This document shows, piece by piece, positions 1 to 8,118 of a DNA stretch of 64,000 nucleotides; position 1 is the first letter of the stretch; each line of letters starts with the position of its first letter. The position numbers and the translations under genes were made by a program. Location: the NCBI RefSeq assembly GCF_004340525.1, contig NZ_SLWX01000006.1:1-64000 (forward strand). The letters run 5' to 3'. The notes below the pieces were generated by a model, which saw nothing but the letters and a program-made list of their open reading frames with translations, did not search any database and was not told the DNA's origin. The DNA comes from Chromatocurvus halotolerans. Its GTDB lineage: Bacteria > Pseudomonadota > Gammaproteobacteria > Pseudomonadales > Halieaceae.

Positions 1-261
1 GATTCAAGTTGCCGCGCAGCTCGATCCGCGATACGTATATATTGCTTTCTGGCGGTGTCTTTGACGGTCATTATCTATTACCTAATGGGCTTTCACATCT
101 AATATGCATATCATATGATATTCTTTAATTTAATATATGTCAATCTATTGATATGCGTAATGCAGCTCTATGTATATCATCAGATATTCTTATTAGCCTC
201 ATTCGCATATTTCCTGATGGGGTGATCTGACGGATTCTTACCTCATGCTGATTGCACCTCG
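1..261. other. AT-rich gene-free segment with palindromic repeat pair
   Basis: No convincing gene is seen here. The segment is much richer in A and T than the rest of the window. It holds a 14-bp perfect palindrome (ATATCATATGATAT, 108-121) inside an 18-nt unit at 108-125. That unit recurs at 174-191 with 16 of 18 bases identical. Several ATATG and GTATAT words surround the two copies. The segment lies downstream of the ardC-like gene and could be a binding region or part of a replication or transfer locus. Nothing in the sequence decides between these. Confidence 0.45.
108..191. repeat. two 18-nt direct repeats with palindromic core
   Basis: ATATCATATGATATTCTT (108-125) and ATATCATCAGATATTCTT (174-191) are direct copies differing at two positions and spaced 66 bp start to start. 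The first has a perfect 14-bp palindrome as its core. The arrangement looks like a pair of protein-binding sites; the binding protein is unknown. Confidence 0.5.
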
Positions 262-1257
262 CTATGACCATGGCCTCTCCTGCTCTTGCGCTTGCACGTC
301 CTGCCCTGCGCTGCGAAAAAGCGCATCGGAAACCGAGAAGGCTGCGTGAGCAGCCTTCTCGGTTTTAGCGATCACGCCGTGGAGGTAATCAACGGCCCGC
401 TGCGCGTGGGCGGCAGCGGTAAAGATCGCGCGCTTGTCGTTTCTGAGCACTTCAAGCCATGATGCGATGTAGGCACTGTGATCTTCCCGGACCTCGGGAG
501 CGATCCCGAGATCGGCGCAGAGATACGCCGACCCGAGCTCCGCGACCAGTTCTTCCTGGGCGTAACCTTCGTCACCGAAGCGTTTGCGACCGAAGTCCCG
601 TTCGAGACGCCTCGGGTGACGTGTCCAGTGTGTGGTCTCGTGCGCGAGTGTCGCGTAGTAGCTTTCCGGATCGCGAAAGCTTTCGAAGATTGGCATCTGT
701 ATGCGATCGAGTGTGATGTTGTAGTAGGCCCGGTTACCACCGTGGTTGACCTCCGCGCCCGTGGCTTCGAAGAAACGCTCGGCGTGGTCGATCCGCTCGA
801 CCGGATCGGTCACCGGCTCGGCGAGGTGGTGATAGGCTTCTGGAAGCCCTTCGATCTGCTCGACGTTGAAGACGTTATATCCCTTCATAAAGGGGATCGT
901 TTGCTCGATCTCTTCGCCGGTCTTTTCGTCTTCGGCGGTGCGCACCAGGGTGTTTGCATAAACAACCAGCTCACCGCTTTCGCCTTTGCGAACTTGCGCT
1001 CCCAATGCTTTAGCCTGGCGGTAAGTCATCCAGATCGGGGCGCTGTATCCCTGATCTTCCGCTGCGGCCCAGAGCATCATGACGTTGATGCCGTTATAAG
1101 GCTGCCCATTGTGGCGAAGCGGCTTTTCGATGCGCCCGGCGGCATGTTCCGCATTCCAGGGCTTCATCCAGGGGCGGACGCCCTGCTCCAGCGATGCAAT
1201 GATCTTATCCGTGATGCGAGTGTAAACATCTTTAGAGGGTGATTTTGAATTGCTCAT
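262..1257 (-). CDS. ArdC-like antirestriction protein with zincin metallopeptidase domain
   Basis: This 331-aa protein has the ArdC N-terminal ssDNA-binding domain followed by a zincin-type peptidase domain. ArdC proteins on plasmids and integrative elements protect incoming single-stranded DNA from host restriction. The zinc site is visible as HETTH near residue 206, with a downstream EELVAEL helix that can supply the third ligand. Early residues such as RPWMKPW and YNGINVMML are typical of the family. The start at 1257 is chosen over an upstream ATG at 1335 because AAGGAGA lies 8-9 nt before it. Its presence marks the region as mobile DNA. It sits at the far end of the same island as a type I restriction system. 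Confidence 0.87.
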   Translation of the reverse strand: MSNSKSPSKDVYTRITDKIIASLEQGVRPWMKPWNAEHAAGRIEKPLRHNGQPYNGINVMMLWAAAEDQGYSAPIWMTYRQAKALGAQVRKGESGELVVYANTLVRTAEDEKTGEEIEQTIPFMKGYNVFNVEQIEGLPEAYHHLAEPVTDPVERIDHAERFFEATGAEVNHGGNRAYYNITLDRIQMPIFESFRDPESYYATLAHETTHWTRHPRRLERDFGRKRFGDEGYAQEELVAELGSAYLCADLGIAPEVREDHSAYIASWLEVLRNDKRAIFTAAAHAQRAVDYLHGVIAKTEKAAHAAFSVSDALFRSAGQDVQAQEQERPWS

Positions 1258-1739
1258 CTGTCGTCTCCTTTTTGTAAAAGTGGCTGTTCCGAAGAACGCG
1301 AAACGACGCAGACGGGGGAAAAGCCGAACGCGCACCGAAGGCGATCAGGCCGAAGGGAAACGGGCAACACGGTTATGCGGGCCGCCCGTTGCGCGGCAGG
1401 CGACCCCGGCTAGAACAGTGAAGCTTGAGGACAGCCGCTAAAAAGGAGACGGGGTTTGAGATGAGCAAAAATCATCCGCCAGCAAAGCCGCGATCACGGT
1501 AGTGAAACGCTGGGGCTGATAAACAACTCTAGAACCGGAATGAGGAATGAAACAGCGCAGCAGGCTTAGGCCGTGCCGCCACGATTGCTGACTTTACGAT
1601 TCTAGTGCTCTGGGTCGTAGCGGCAGATGACGACTGACGTCAACTGGGGGACTTATCGCCATGCCTTTGGGAGTGTGGTGTATGGCGATCGCGGGAGTTG
1701 TGTTAGCAGAGACTGCAGCGGCGATGACGATGGCTAAGG
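1258..1739. other. gene-poor region right of ardC
   Basis: This 480-bp stretch has no well-supported gene. A 13-codon ORF (1461-1502, starting MSKNHPP) follows an AAAAGGAGAC motif that resembles the ardC leader on the opposite strand. It may be a remnant or a leader peptide. Longer ORFs at 1250-1441 and 1661-1870 lack supporting composition or recognisable motifs. Confidence 0.4.
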
Positions 1740-2000
1740 GTGTTATTCGAGCTATGCCTCTTGAGATATACCGATTTCAATCTCGGCGACAAACAAGAAG
1801 CCTGTCTCGGCTTGTTGATCTGTGCTGTGACGGTATCCAGCAACGCCGATTACATCGGATTCATCACTAGGCGAGGCCTCAAGACAGCACAATTCCAAGA
1901 CGTCCATGCGGATGCCTTTTCGATGATTATTCTGGGATCGGGGACTCCGAAAGGCTCCGATGGTCGGAGACTTGGAAATGAGCCAAGGAGGCTTCAATGA
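1740..2000 (+). CDS. hypothetical small protein (GTG start), coupled to next ORF
   Basis: This 86-codon ORF starts at GTG and has no recognised domain. Two points support it. Its TGA stop overlaps the ATG of the next small ORF in an ATGA arrangement, and both precede a clear terminator. The sequence is mixed and non-repetitive. It could equally be the tail of a decayed gene, since there is no strong ribosome site before the GTG. Treat it as tentative. Confidence 0.3.
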   Translation: MLFELCLLRYTDFNLGDKQEACLGLLICAVTVSSNADYIGFITRRGLKTAQFQDVHADAFSMIILGSGTPKGSDGRRLGNEPRRLQ

Positions 2001-2095
2001 AATTCTTCATCCGATTTGAAATGGCGTTTCAGCGCGAAACCACCGCGCAGACCGTCTGCCGGACGATCTTCAATCAGCTCGCTCGCCGCAAATAA
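1997..2095 (+). CDS. putative 32-aa basic small protein
   Basis: A 32-codon ORF starts with MKFFIRFEMAF and ends QLARRK. It is preceded by a near-perfect Shine-Dalgarno (AAGGAGG, 1985-1991) six bases before the ATG. A strong rho-independent terminator follows 30 bp after the stop. The combination of strong RBS, coupling to the upstream ORF by ATGA and an immediate terminator suggests a translated microprotein. It is Arg/Lys-rich with an amphipathic, aromatic N-terminus. No family is recognised. Confidence 0.5.
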   Translation: MKFFIRFEMAFQRETTAQTVCRTIFNQLARRK

Positions 2096-2128
2096 TCGAG
2101 CACTGCGATAGCCTCCGGATATCGCTCG

Positions 2129-2160
2129 GGCGGACCGATTACCCGGTCCGCCTTCTTTTA
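2129..2160 (+). terminator. rho-independent terminator
   Basis: A perfect 8-bp GC-rich stem, GGCGGACC (2129-2136) with GGTCCGCC (2145-2152), has an 8-nt loop and is followed by TTCTTTTA. It ends the transcript carrying the 32-aa ORF and separates it from the helicase-nuclease gene. Confidence 0.85.
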
Positions 2161-2450
2161 TCTGACTGGAGATGGGTTGCCCCCTGCAACCCTGGCCGTT
2201 GCCGAAAACGAGGCATGCAAACGGAAAGCAAAATCGACGGCTGGCGCGGTGCAGCGAGCGTCGGGAACCGTCTATTTCCCCTGAAGCGCGCTGAGGGTCT
2301 GGCCCCTTATCAGCCCTACAGCCACCTTACGCAACCAGATTCCTTAGACTATTACAGCGAAAATATGTATATTAAACAGTTACGTAGACGATATGTATGC
2401 GTTACCGTTAAAACAATTATAGAATCTCGAATAATGGTAAGGCGTTACTA
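2161..2450. promoter_or_regulatory. upstream region of the helicase-nuclease gene
   Basis: About 290 bp without a supported gene. The right half (2340-2450) becomes AT-rich and carries repeated ATATGTAT words near 2363 and 2391, similar to words in the AT-rich left edge. A TATAGAAT element near 2419 could serve as a -10 box, but I cannot pair it with a good -35. An ORF at 2215-2451 runs into the helicase start and has no support. Confidence 0.35.
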
Positions 2451-4928
2451 ATGCCAATAAGTTTCGATGACTTTCTCGATGATGACGATTCAATCGTCAT
2501 CGATCCTCGTGACATATTCCTGACCCTAGACCGTGACAAGGCGTTCGCTTTCCCACGCGACATTCAAACCGAGGTCATTAAAGACTGGTTTGCGCAGAGG
2601 AATCAAGCTGACACAGTTATCAAGCTGAATGTTGGCAGCGGAAAAACGCTTGTTGGTCTATTGTTGTTACAAAGCTCGCTGAATGAGGAAATGGCTCCGG
2701 CTGCCTATGTCGCGCCAGACAAGCAACTGGTTGATCAGGTGATCGCCGAGGCCCAAATGCTCGGTATCGAGGTCACGGACGATCCGCATGATACGGACTT
2801 CCAGTCGGGCGACAGAATTCTGGTCACGACCATCCACAGGCTGTTTAACGGGAAGTCTGTATTTGGCGTCGGCGCAGAGGGTGTGAAGATCAAGTTGGGT
2901 GCAGTCGTCATCGACGACGCCCATGCCTGCATCGCAACTATCACGGAACAGTTCAGGATAGAGCTTCCCAATACGCATTCCGCCTATCAGGAAATCTTAA
3001 ACAGCGTCGAAACTGACCTAAAAAGGCAAAGCCATGCTAGGTTCCTTGATATCAACTCAGGCGATCCGCGTGCCATCATGGAAGTGCCGTACTGGGCATG
3101 GATCAGGGCACAGGAGGAGATCATGCAAGCGCTGCATGATCATAAGAACGATGAGGAACTTAAATTCTCCTATCCGCTTCTTCAGGATTTTCTGCCACTT
3201 TGCCGTTGTGTGGTAAGTGGCCAGAAGATGGAAATCGAGCCAGACTGTCCGCCGACCGACCTTGTGCGGTCCTTCTCTCGCGCCAAGCGCAGGATCTATA
3301 TGACGGCAACGCTTGCCGACGACAGCGTGCTCATTACCCATTTCGGTGCCGACCCCAAGAAGCTCTCCAATCCGATCGTTCCCAAATCCTCGCAGTCCAT
3401 GGGCGAGCGCATGATCCTCATGCCGCAGGAGCTCAACCCTGAGATCGCGTTGAAAGAGATCAAAACGCTGCTTGTCGATCTGGCGGAAAAGGAAAACGTT
3501 GTCGTCATCGTACCCTCGAAAAATGCTGCCAAGGACTGGGAGGGTGTTGCCGATCAGACGCTCATGGCTTCAAACGTCGTCAAAGGGGTAGAGAAGCTGC
3601 GTGATGGGCACGTCGGACTTACCGTCCTCGTGAACAGGTATGACGGCATCGACCTGCCGCACGATGCGTGCCGCGTCTTGGTGATCTACAATCTTCCCGA
3701 GGTGGCGTCGTTTTCCGACCTGACTGATATGGCCGTCTTAAGTGATTCCCAATCTGGCTTGCGGCGTCAAATGCAGCGCGTCGAGCAAGGCATGGGGCGC
3801 GGCGTACGCTCCAATGACGATTATTGCGTCGTGCTGCTTATAGGATCGAAACTCACGCGCCGCGTGAAATCGCCTGACGGGATCAAGCTGCTCACCCCTG
3901 CCACGCAGGCACAACTCAACCTTTCGAAGAAGATCGCCAAGCAACTCGATGGGGTCGATATCGAAGGAATTGCAGACGTCATAAACCAATGTCTCAATCG
4001 CGACCCCTCTTGGGTAAAAATTAGCAAGAAAGCGCTGCTAAAAGCCCGAACCAAAACGGATTTGGTTCTCGACGAGACCAGCGTCGCGGTCCGGCTTGCA
4101 TTCGATACAGCCCGTTCAGGGGACTATAAGGCCGCCGCCGATCTGCTTAGCGCAGCTGCGAACGCTGCGCAGGACGGCGATGAAAAGGCGTGGATCATGT
4201 CGAAACTGGCGGCCATGCAACATCACCTAAACCCGCCTGCGTCTCAGAAAACCTTACTGGCGGCGTACCGACTTAACCCGAACGTCTTACGCCCGATGGA
4301 AGGAATCGCCTATCAGAAGCTCGCGGCGCAGGAAGGTGCGCAGGCGGCAGCGGTGCAATCCTATCATCAGGAACGCTCTCTAGAAGCTGCCGACCGGATA
4401 TTAGAAGTCAACCAGCTTAGCGACGACCTGCGTTTCCAAAGCGTAACACCGGACAAATTCGAAGCGGCCATAGATGCTGTTGCCCGGTTCATCGGATTGC
4501 ATTCCCAGCGGCCCGATAAACAGTTCAATGATGGAGGGCCGGACAATCTGTGGGCGCTCCCTGATGGATCGTTCTTGGTCATAGAGTGCAAGAATAACGC
4601 CACATCCAAGAAAGGCATTTCCAAAGCCGACCTGGGCCAGCTGGATCAAGCTATGTCATGGTTCTTGGGGAAGTACACGCAAGCTGCCACTGGCACGCCT
4701 GTCATCATCCACCCACTCCGTACACTGGGTGATGGCGCATCCGAAGTTGAGGGGATGCGGATCATGACGGAGAATGGGCTCAGAAAGCTGCGCAAAGCGC
4801 TCACCGATTTTGCGAAATCACTTGGCGATCCGGATATTCTCAACAGCCAGAAGCAGGTAAACGAACTGCTCGCCACTCACGGCTTCAACGGAGTGGAGTT
4901 CCTAAAGAGGTATACCACAAATTTATAG
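2451..4928 (+). CDS. SF2 helicase fused to a C-terminal PD-(D/E)XK nuclease domain
   Basis: An 825-aa protein. The helicase core shows Walker A NVGSGKT (60-66), motif II DDAH (155-158), a YMTATL motif III, a YDGIDLP motif V and QGMGRGVR motif VI; the last two resemble DinG/XPD-type helicases. A TPR-like alpha-helical linker follows. The C-terminal part has a PD-(D/E)XK signature: D698, then E712-C-K714 after a hydrophobic strand. The expected role is ATP-driven unwinding or translocation coupled to DNA cleavage, probably in defence. It is convergent with the Argonaute gene, 12 bp away, and has its own upstream region. It is not a known part of SPARSA and I cannot assign it to a named defence system. 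Confidence 0.8.
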   Translation: MPISFDDFLDDDDSIVIDPRDIFLTLDRDKAFAFPRDIQTEVIKDWFAQRNQADTVIKLNVGSGKTLVGLLLLQSSLNEEMAPAAYVAPDKQLVDQVIAEAQMLGIEVTDDPHDTDFQSGDRILVTTIHRLFNGKSVFGVGAEGVKIKLGAVVIDDAHACIATITEQFRIELPNTHSAYQEILNSVETDLKRQSHARFLDINSGDPRAIMEVPYWAWIRAQEEIMQALHDHKNDEELKFSYPLLQDFLPLCRCVVSGQKMEIEPDCPPTDLVRSFSRAKRRIYMTATLADDSVLITHFGADPKKLSNPIVPKSSQSMGERMILMPQELNPEIALKEIKTLLVDLAEKENVVVIVPSKNAAKDWEGVADQTLMASNVVKGVEKLRDGHVGLTVLVNRYDGIDLPHDACRVLVIYNLPEVASFSDLTDMAVLSDSQSGLRRQMQRVEQGMGRGVRSNDDYCVVLLIGSKLTRRVKSPDGIKLLTPATQAQLNLSKKIAKQLDGVDIEGIADVINQCLNRDPSWVKISKKALLKARTKTDLVLDETSVAVRLAFDTARSGDYKAAADLLSAAANAAQDGDEKAWIMSKLAAMQHHLNPPASQKTLLAAYRLNPNVLRPMEGIAYQKLAAQEGAQAAAVQSYHQERSLEAADRILEVNQLSDDLRFQSVTPDKFEAAIDAVARFIGLHSQRPDKQFNDGGPDNLWALPDGSFLVIECKNNATSKKGISKADLGQLDQAMSWFLGKYTQAATGTPVIIHPLRTLGDGASEVEGMRIMTENGLRKLRKALTDFAKSLGDPDILNSQKQVNELLATHGFNGVEFLKRYTTNL

Positions 4929-4940
4929 TATTCTTTAGGA

Positions 4941-6353
4941 TCACATAAAATTGCGGAAGTCATAAACATTGTCAACCATGTCTTCGTTTTGCTGAATAAT
5001 GTCCGCGAACGCCTTAGAGTAGACGAGCGTGACCGGCATTTTCTTGTACAAAGTGTTGTTGTTCCAATCCATTTTGGTCAGGCCAAGAATACCCGAACAG
5101 GTCTCGTGCCACCCCCCTGCACCTGAAAAACGGCGAACAAGAACTGGTGAAGGCGTGGGCTTTAGAGGCCCTTCCTTATAAACATTGTAGTTCGGATTTT
5201 TGACGTTAACTCCGGTTACACTGCCTTGCGTCCAGAGAAGAGCCTCATTGCGTTCAATCGGGATGTAAGTACCTCGAACGACCGGATATCCGTGAGCTTC
5301 GGGAGGCTTCTTGTTGTCAAAACGGATGCCCCTCCAGTTCGTGCCCTTTACGATCTGGACAAGCTCAACGTCCGTGCCATCACGGAAAGTATCGAGCGCT
5401 CCCAATATCTCCTGTTTCTGAAAGGGAGTGTTCTTGTGGACCGTGATTTTGCGTGGCACACGGCCAAAATGACCGCTCTGGTAAATCTCCAGACTGCGAG
5501 AGAGAACCGATTGCATCTCATAGTATGAAAGATACGGGTTCTTTTTGCTGTCCTGTGTGAATTCGCTCGCATCATAGGCCACAAATCGAAATCCTGTTCC
5601 ATCCGGGTCAAATACTTGACTGCAACAGGTTGTATAAAGATTACCAGTTCTGTCAGTTTTCATGGCATAACTGATGCCGATGAATGCCTCATCATGGTTA
5701 AGCCCTATGAGCTTCCAGGGTACACCTCCCGCTTTTGCATAGATAGCCACGCTCATGCCCCACATTACATTGGCGCGACACCTGCGTTGAAAACTCTTCT
5801 CACGGATGACCTGAATCGGAATGTTAGAAGGTGCACAATAGGCTTTAAGATAATCGTGGAAATCGAAGTTTTCGCCATCGAAGCATGCCGCCCAGCTCTG
5901 CGGCAAGTATACAAGCGCGATGTCAAAATTGCTGCGCACGCTCCGCAGCTGGGCGATACATTCAAACAAGCCTCTTGCAAGTTCAGCCTTCTGCCCGGTC
6001 TGCGCATGCCTATCAAGCTCATCGGGAAAGGAGATAACCAGACCGTGATCTTGATCGGCGACAGGAATGCGAAACAGCGCCTCAAAGCCGGGATATTCGG
6101 GATAGTAGTTCGGTGCTTCCCGCACCTGCGCCGTGCCCTTAAGCTCTTGAACCAACCCAGTGAGCTTTTCCATATTCTCTTTCGGAGCGAGGAGTGCCAG
6201 GCGGAGTTTGGCTGGCGCACCGAATTTCAGGCCGTAGGGGCCGTGATTGATCAACCCCATTAACGGATGCTTCCCAGTTCGGCCGCCAGCGAAGACAAGC
6301 TCCGGCTCGGGCAGCGTCGCATAGCCGCTTAGTTCTCCCGCTCTCGCGATCAT
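4941..6353 (-). CDS. short prokaryotic Argonaute (MID-PIWI), SPARSA subunit
   Basis: A 470-aa protein with the length and layout of a short pAgo: no PAZ domain, a MID domain (about 140-215) and a PIWI domain (about 220-470). The N-terminal [14 protein letters not shown] block (28-41) and MID residues around HDYLKAY and IPIQVIRE (K170, Q181) fit guide 5'-end binding. The PIWI RNase-H tetrad is degenerate: IGISYA (225-230) stands where the first catalytic Asp would be, so target cleavage is not expected. In this family the subunit pairs with a SIR2-APAZ partner and uses an RNA guide to sense invading DNA. The ATG overlaps the stop of the SIR2 gene (ATGA), so the two should be made in equal amounts. 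Confidence 0.92.
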   Translation of the reverse strand: MIARAGELSGYATLPEPELVFAGGRTGKHPLMGLINHGPYGLKFGAPAKLRLALLAPKENMEKLTGLVQELKGTAQVREAPNYYPEYPGFEALFRIPVADQDHGLVISFPDELDRHAQTGQKAELARGLFECIAQLRSVRSNFDIALVYLPQSWAACFDGENFDFHDYLKAYCAPSNIPIQVIREKSFQRRCRANVMWGMSVAIYAKAGGVPWKLIGLNHDEAFIGISYAMKTDRTGNLYTTCCSQVFDPDGTGFRFVAYDASEFTQDSKKNPYLSYYEMQSVLSRSLEIYQSGHFGRVPRKITVHKNTPFQKQEILGALDTFRDGTDVELVQIVKGTNWRGIRFDNKKPPEAHGYPVVRGTYIPIERNEALLWTQGSVTGVNVKNPNYNVYKEGPLKPTPSPVLVRRFSGAGGWHETCSGILGLTKMDWNNNTLYKKMPVTLVYSKAFADIIQQNEDMVDNVYDFRNFM

Positions 6354-8116
6354 GCTAAAAGCCTCCGCGAGAACGCTGTCCTATTACTTATGCGAAAACG
6401 CGGGTTTTCAATCACATTGCCGTCAGAGAAAGGCGTCACCGCAATTTCAGAGTTGCGTTCTTCAGTATCAAAAAGCAACTCGAGCCACGCATCCAAAAGC
6501 GCATTGAACTTGTCATTTTTCCGGTCGCTGCGCCTTCTATCCAGGAAGTCACGGGCATTGGAACGGGCGCGGGGCGGCCATACCCATATGTCCGGATCGA
6601 TCATAAGCCAGAGATTGTCTCCCTTCTGATCAACGGATATCCGCAGCGCTTCGGCCCAACCCACCTGTTCAGACCTCGGCTTTTCGGGGGTAGGCACCGT
6701 GAAGACGCCCGGCACCTTGCCTGAAGTTTTACCGAGAAGCTGGAACAATGAACCTAGGCCACCAACATCGTCGGCATGCTGGTCGACAATAAGAAAAATC
6801 GATCCGTAGCGGGCACGAACGAGCAAGGGACGTTCGCGCGCCAACGCATATGCCAGGGCCTCTTCGATGAAGCCTTTTAGATGCAGATTCCCCGGCTTGC
6901 GAATATCATTCGGTAACGCACGGGTTTCTACGGTCTCGAGGGCAACAGCGAATCCTCGACGGGCATATTCTTCCTTTCCCCAGCACCACACCGTATCGGA
7001 TTTGGTTAGAATCAGCGATTGTTCCGATGCGCGTGCAACCGTTTTAACCTCATCCCATTCAACAGGTTGCTTGAACGTCAGCGACAGGCATTCGGTTGGC
7101 ATATCAAGTATGGGAAGGGCATTAAGCCGCAAAAGCGGCTGCTGCCTCCCAGATGACGGCAGCGGAATATCCACTTTCGATAGATGGGCTTTACGAACCT
7201 TGGCATCCATCTCGGGTGACTTGGACTCGATGTTGCGCCACAGGCGTAGCATCAGCGCATCGAACGTCTCGACCTCGACAATTTCGGCGGTCACGCCTTT
7301 TCTCTGCGCAGCCGAAATAAGCTCCATAACCGCAGGATGTACAGCACCACGCTTCAAGCTAGTCCAGTAGAGGCCATGAGGAAATGGATTAGACGTTTCG
7401 AGGGCCTGCCTAAACAGCGCCATGACGCTCTCATCGCGCCCGCTATAACCGGCTACTATGAAACCGAAACGATTGGCTGCATTCACAAGGCAGGCGGAGA
7501 GTTCCTGATTCTGCTCTTCCAGATCGCCACTTAGATTTTTGATGCTGTCATAGCGAAAATCGCCGTGCAGCTTACAATAGATCGGGAATTCTTCATTGTT
7601 CAGTGCGCTATTGGCTGCACGCGATCCTTCGATGTGGAACGCTGTGAACGACCGACCGCTGACTTCAGCGACCGATTTTTCGACAACGCTGTCAAAATTG
7701 GTCGTAAATACGGCCCGGCACATTCCACTTGTAAGCAACGCCCCGAGAACACGGTTCCCTACTGATAATGCAGCTTTACCTTCCGCCAGTATGGCGCTCA
7801 TGTACTGGCGTTGGCGCTCCTTATCGTCGCCGAAAATTTTCTCGAAATAGGTTGTATATTCATGATCTGCCCACAATTCGGGAAAGCCGTGCGCATCCAT
7901 GTAGGCTTGAATCCGTGCTTTGACTGCAACACTTTGAATGTCTTGACGCGAAAGCTCCTGATTCTCTTCGCGGCAGTAGTGGCGGCGTTTCAGGTCCCAA
8001 ATGATGTCTGTGGCGGTCGGCAGACCGGCGCTACGCGATGTGCCTGCGCCAAGGAACCAGGCATAATTTTGCGGGCGATGAGAGAATTTAGCCGTTAGTT
8101 CAGATTGAGTAGCCAA
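6350..8116 (-). CDS. SIR2-APAZ NADase effector of SPARSA
   Basis: A 588-aa protein. Residues about 10-270 form a SIR2 domain: GAGTS (23-27), FTTNFD with N140, KLHGDF with H184, and GYSGRDES (223-230). The remainder, about 290-588, has the length and position of the APAZ region that docks a short Argonaute. In characterised SPARSA systems, guide-directed DNA recognition activates the SIR2 domain to destroy NAD+, killing or arresting the infected or plasmid-invaded cell. The start is a TTG two bases after the hsdR stop; no later Met would leave the SIR2 fold intact. A GGCGGG motif lies about 10 nt upstream. This short gap places the NADase at the distal end of the restriction operon. Confidence 0.92.
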   Translation of the reverse strand: MATQSELTAKFSHRPQNYAWFLGAGTSRSAGLPTATDIIWDLKRRHYCREENQELSRQDIQSVAVKARIQAYMDAHGFPELWADHEYTTYFEKIFGDDKERQRQYMSAILAEGKAALSVGNRVLGALLTSGMCRAVFTTNFDSVVEKSVAEVSGRSFTAFHIEGSRAANSALNNEEFPIYCKLHGDFRYDSIKNLSGDLEEQNQELSACLVNAANRFGFIVAGYSGRDESVMALFRQALETSNPFPHGLYWTSLKRGAVHPAVMELISAAQRKGVTAEIVEVETFDALMLRLWRNIESKSPEMDAKVRKAHLSKVDIPLPSSGRQQPLLRLNALPILDMPTECLSLTFKQPVEWDEVKTVARASEQSLILTKSDTVWCWGKEEYARRGFAVALETVETRALPNDIRKPGNLHLKGFIEEALAYALARERPLLVRARYGSIFLIVDQHADDVGGLGSLFQLLGKTSGKVPGVFTVPTPEKPRSEQVGWAEALRISVDQKGDNLWLMIDPDIWVWPPRARSNARDFLDRRRSDRKNDKFNALLDAWLELLFDTEERNSEIAVTPFSDGNVIENPRFRISNRTAFSRRLLA

Positions 8117-8118
8117 AT

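Noticed and set aside
478-1242. 254-aa open frame on the plus strand
   Set aside because: It is antisense to the ardC-like gene, whose HETTH motif, family match and ribosome site make it the real gene.
5616-6263. 215-aa plus-strand frame
   Set aside because: Shadow of the short Argonaute gene; no start signal or domain.
4941-6353. A catalytically active long Argonaute
   Set aside because: Only MID and PIWI are present, the catalytic aspartate position is lost, and a SIR2-APAZ partner is adjacent; this is a short, inactive-PIWI Argonaute.
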